From: Pseudomonadota bacterium
Lineage (GTDB): Bacteria > Pseudomonadota > Gammaproteobacteria > Burkholderiales > Burkholderiaceae
NCBI GenBank assembly: GCA_963205525.1
Contig: CAUJJP010000210.1
Coordinates: forward strand, 17,691-81,690
Reading direction: 5' to 3'
DNA: 64,000 nt
Of the stretch, positions 61,846 through 64,000 are shown piece by piece; within the stretch, counting starts at the first letter, position 1; every line of letters begins with the position of its first letter. The notes below the pieces were generated by a model. That model worked only from the letters and a program-made list of their open reading frames with translations, was not told the origin of the DNA and searched no databases. The position numbers and the translations under genes were made by a program.

Positions 61846-63726
61846 TTATCGGCGCGCATCCAGGGCCGGCGCGCCGGCGCCCGCCTGCGGCGGGACGTCG
61901 TCGTCATCCCCCAGGAAGCCGCCGCTCTGGTGCGCCCACAGGCGCGCGTACAGGCCGCCCGACGCCAGCAGCTCGGCGTGGCTGCCCATCTCGACGACGC
62001 GCCCCTGGTCCATCACCACCAGCCGGTCCATCGCCGCGATGGTGGACAGACGGTGCGCGATCGCGACCACCGTCTTGCCCTCCATCAGCTTGTACAGGCT
62101 GGCCTGGATCGCCTGCTCGACCTCGCTGTCCAGCGCGCTGGTGGCCTCGTCCAGGAGCAGGATGGGGGCATCCTTGAGCATCACGCGCGCAATCGCCACC
62201 CGCTGGCGCTGGCCGCCGCTGAGCTTGACGCCACGCTCGCCGACGTGGGCGTCGTAGCCACGCCGGCCCTTGGGGTCGACCAGGTCCTGTACGAAGTCGT
62301 GCGCCTCGGCGCGCTCGGCGGCGTGCACCATCTGGATCTCGCTCGCCCCGGGGCGGCCGTAGACGATGTTGTCGCGCACCGACCGGTGCAGCAGCGAGGT
62401 GTCCTGCGTCACCATGCCGATCTGAGCCCGCAGCGACTCCTGGGTCACGCCGGCAATGTCCTGACCGTCGATCAGGATGCGGCCGCCGGCGACATCGTAA
62501 AAGCGCAGCAGCAGGTTCACGACCGTGCTCTTGCCGGCCCCCGAGCGGCCGACGAGGCCGATCTTCTCGCCCGGGCGGATGTGCAGGTCCAGCGCCTGCA
62601 CCACCGCGCGCTTGCCGCCGTAGGCAAAATCGACGCCCTCGAAGCGGATCTCGCCCGCCCTCACCTGCAGCGGCACCGCGGCCGGCGCGTCGACCACGCT
62701 GCGCGCGCGCGACAGCGTCAGCATGCCGTCCTGCACGGTGCCGATGTGCTCGAACAGGCTGGCCATCTCCCACATCACCCAGTGCGAGATGCCGTTCAGG
62801 CGCAGCGCCATCGCGCTTGCCGCCGCCACCGCCCCCACCCCCACCTGGCCGTGCATCCACAGCCACAGCGCCACCCCGGCGGTGCTGCCGATGAGCAGCA
62901 CCGACAAGACCTGGTTGACGATCTCGAAGCCGCTGACCAGCCGCATTTGCCGGTGCACGGTGAGCAAGAACTCCTGCATCGCCGCGCGCGCCCAGCCGGC
63001 CTCGCGCTGGGCATGCGAGAACAGCTTGACGGTGGCGATGTTGGTGTAGGCGTCGGTGATGCGCCCCGTCATCAGGCTGCGCGCATCGGCCTGGTCTTGT
63101 GCCGTCTTCGCCAGCCGCGGCACGAAGCAGCGCATGGCCACCACGTACAAACCCAGCCAGAGCGCGAACGGGCCCAGCATCCAGGCATCGAAGCCGCCCA
63201 GGATGGCGCCCATGGTGAGGAAGTAGATCGTCACGTAGACCAGGATGTCGGCCACGATGAGCCAGACCTCGCGCACCGCCAGCGCGGTCTGCATGACCTT
63301 GGTCGCGATCCGGCCCGCGAACTCGTCCTGGTAGAAGCCCATGCTCTGGCCGAGCATCAGGCGGTGGAAGTTCCAGCGCAGCCGCATCGGGAAGTTGCCC
63401 GCCAGCGCCTGGTGCTTGAACATGGTCTGCAGCGCCGCCAGCGCGATGCTGCCGCTGAGCACCACGGCCAGCAGCGCCAGGGTGGACCCTTCGCGCGCCA
63501 GCAGCTGTGTCGGCGGCACATCGGCCAGCCAGTCGACGATGCGGCCCAGCATCGCGAACAGAATGGCCTCGAAGGCGCCGATGCCGGCAGTCAGCAGCGT
63601 CATGACGACGATCCAGCGCCGCAAGCCCTCGCTTGCCGCCCACAGAAACGGACGCAGCCCCTTGGGCGGGGGCAGCGGCTCGGCTGTCGGATAGGGATCG
63701 ACCAGGGCTTCGAACCAGGAGAACAC
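61846..63726 (-). CDS. ABC transporter, fused permease and ATPase (MsbA/MDR-like exporter)
   Basis: A 626-residue half-transporter that probably works as a homodimer. Six transmembrane helices lie between about 35 and 330, and the ATPase domain is about 360-605: Walker A GRSGAGKST, signature LSGGQRQR, Walker B ILLLDEATSALD, H-loop AHRLSTIA. The start is GTG at 63726. Substrate not decided; lipids, sugars or drugs are all possible. Operon with ugd (9 bp). Confidence 0.92.
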   Translation of the reverse strand: MFSWFEALVDPYPTAEPLPPPKGLRPFLWAASEGLRRWIVVMTLLTAGIGAFEAILFAMLGRIVDWLADVPPTQLLAREGSTLALLAVVLSGSIALAALQTMFKHQALAGNFPMRLRWNFHRLMLGQSMGFYQDEFAGRIATKVMQTALAVREVWLIVADILVYVTIYFLTMGAILGGFDAWMLGPFALWLGLYVVAMRCFVPRLAKTAQDQADARSLMTGRITDAYTNIATVKLFSHAQREAGWARAAMQEFLLTVHRQMRLVSGFEIVNQVLSVLLIGSTAGVALWLWMHGQVGVGAVAAASAMALRLNGISHWVMWEMASLFEHIGTVQDGMLTLSRARSVVDAPAAVPLQVRAGEIRFEGVDFAYGGKRAVVQALDLHIRPGEKIGLVGRSGAGKSTVVNLLLRFYDVAGGRILIDGQDIAGVTQESLRAQIGMVTQDTSLLHRSVRDNIVYGRPGASEIQMVHAAERAEAHDFVQDLVDPKGRRGYDAHVGERGVKLSGGQRQRVAIARVMLKDAPILLLDEATSALDSEVEQAIQASLYKLMEGKTVVAIAHRLSTIAAMDRLVVMDQGRVVEMGSHAELLASGGLYARLWAHQSGGFLGDDDDVPPQAGAGAPALDARR

Positions 63727-63875
63727 AGGGCGCCTTCGGACCGGGAAAGCGCGGGAGTGTGCCCGTTTTCTGCCGCCGGCAGCGGCGGCGCGGGCGGCGG
63801 CCGCCGCTCTCGCCCGCCGTGCCGCTCACCGATGGACGCTCGCCGTCCTCAGCCTCGCGCCTCCTGAGAAACACT

Positions 63876-63998
63876 TCAGACTGACGCCGCGCAGGGCGGC
63901 GGCGTGGTTGGGGCGAGGTTGAATCCGAGCGCGGCGGCTCGGCGCTTGAGCGCCGCGACGGATCGCTCGCGCTGCTGCGCCTCGTAGCGCTGCTGGCC
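63876..63998 (-). CDS. Possible transposase C-terminus (partial, cut by window edge)
   Basis: On minus, an open frame enters from the right edge and gives 40 residues ending in TGA at 63876-63878. The segment QRYEAQQRERSVAALKRRAA, followed by LGFNL, resembles the basic closing helix of insertion-sequence transposases (pattern Y-E-x-x-x-R-x-R-x-x-x-x-L-x-R-R-A-x-x-L-G). The family cannot be named and no terminal inverted repeat was identified in the 149 bases between here and the ABC exporter. Tentative. Confidence 0.4.
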   Translation of the reverse strand, partial: GQQRYEAQQRERSVAALKRRAAALGFNLAPTTPPPCAASV

Positions 63999-64000
63999 CT

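Overview
The window is very GC-rich, densely packed DNA with betaproteobacterial gene content. The run ubiJ-ubiB-fmdB-DUF502-aspS-nudB-ybhP-clsB, the TAXI-type TRAP transporter, the EpsL/WcaJ exopolysaccharide genes, a PEP-CTERM protein and a flavocytochrome c sulfide dehydrogenase together point to Burkholderiales, possibly the Rubrivivax/Leptothrix-Comamonadaceae side. That placement is inferred from gene content and order, not from a phylogeny. No rRNA, tRNA, CRISPR array or intact mobile element was seen. The only mobile-element trace is a possible transposase C-terminus at the right edge.

Layout. 1-8004: two tandem Hsp20 chaperones, a fused ispDF gene divergent from mfd, purC, and an alpha/beta hydrolase coupled to HMG-CoA lyase. 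8049-8206: a two-copy hairpin repeat. 8215-12588: a minus-strand operon of acyl-CoA ligase, enoyl-CoA hydratase and a cyclic-nucleotide-domain/patatin phospholipase. 12673-14220: a chemoreceptor. 14542-18687: a Ser/Thr kinase with TPR-like tail, an ECF sigma factor of the kinase-linked (TIGR02999-like) type, and two paralogous small secreted Cys-rich proteins. This is the most interesting locus in the window. 18806-23823: an esterase-like hydrolase, sulfide dehydrogenase fccAB and a NitT/TauT-type ABC transporter. 24006-24548: a CHRD/PEP-CTERM protein.

24660-32574 is a complete histidine-utilisation locus, hutHU on minus and hutCDIGF on plus, around a HutC-type operator. It encodes the five-step route through HutF and HutG, ending in glutamate and formate. 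32486-40508 holds an M16 peptidase, a Nudix protein, a phosphoesterase, a universal stress protein, an ADP-forming acyl-CoA ligase/GNAT fusion, PaiB, and three small proteins including a miniature flagellar-rod-like protein. 40582-43620 is a TAXI TRAP transporter. 43757-52879 is the minus-strand housekeeping cluster, here with a DAHP synthase between aspS and nudB and two repeat insertions that reach into gene ends.

53004-58103 is a tightly overlapping exopolysaccharide operon (wcaJ-like, epsL, galE, manC) followed by an Ig-like lipoprotein. A nucleoside-recognition membrane protein, UDP-glucose dehydrogenase and an ABC exporter follow on minus. Ugd and ManC/GalE would together supply UDP-glucuronate, GDP-mannose and UDP-galactose for the polymer. 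Polymerase, flippase and chain-length genes are not in the window.
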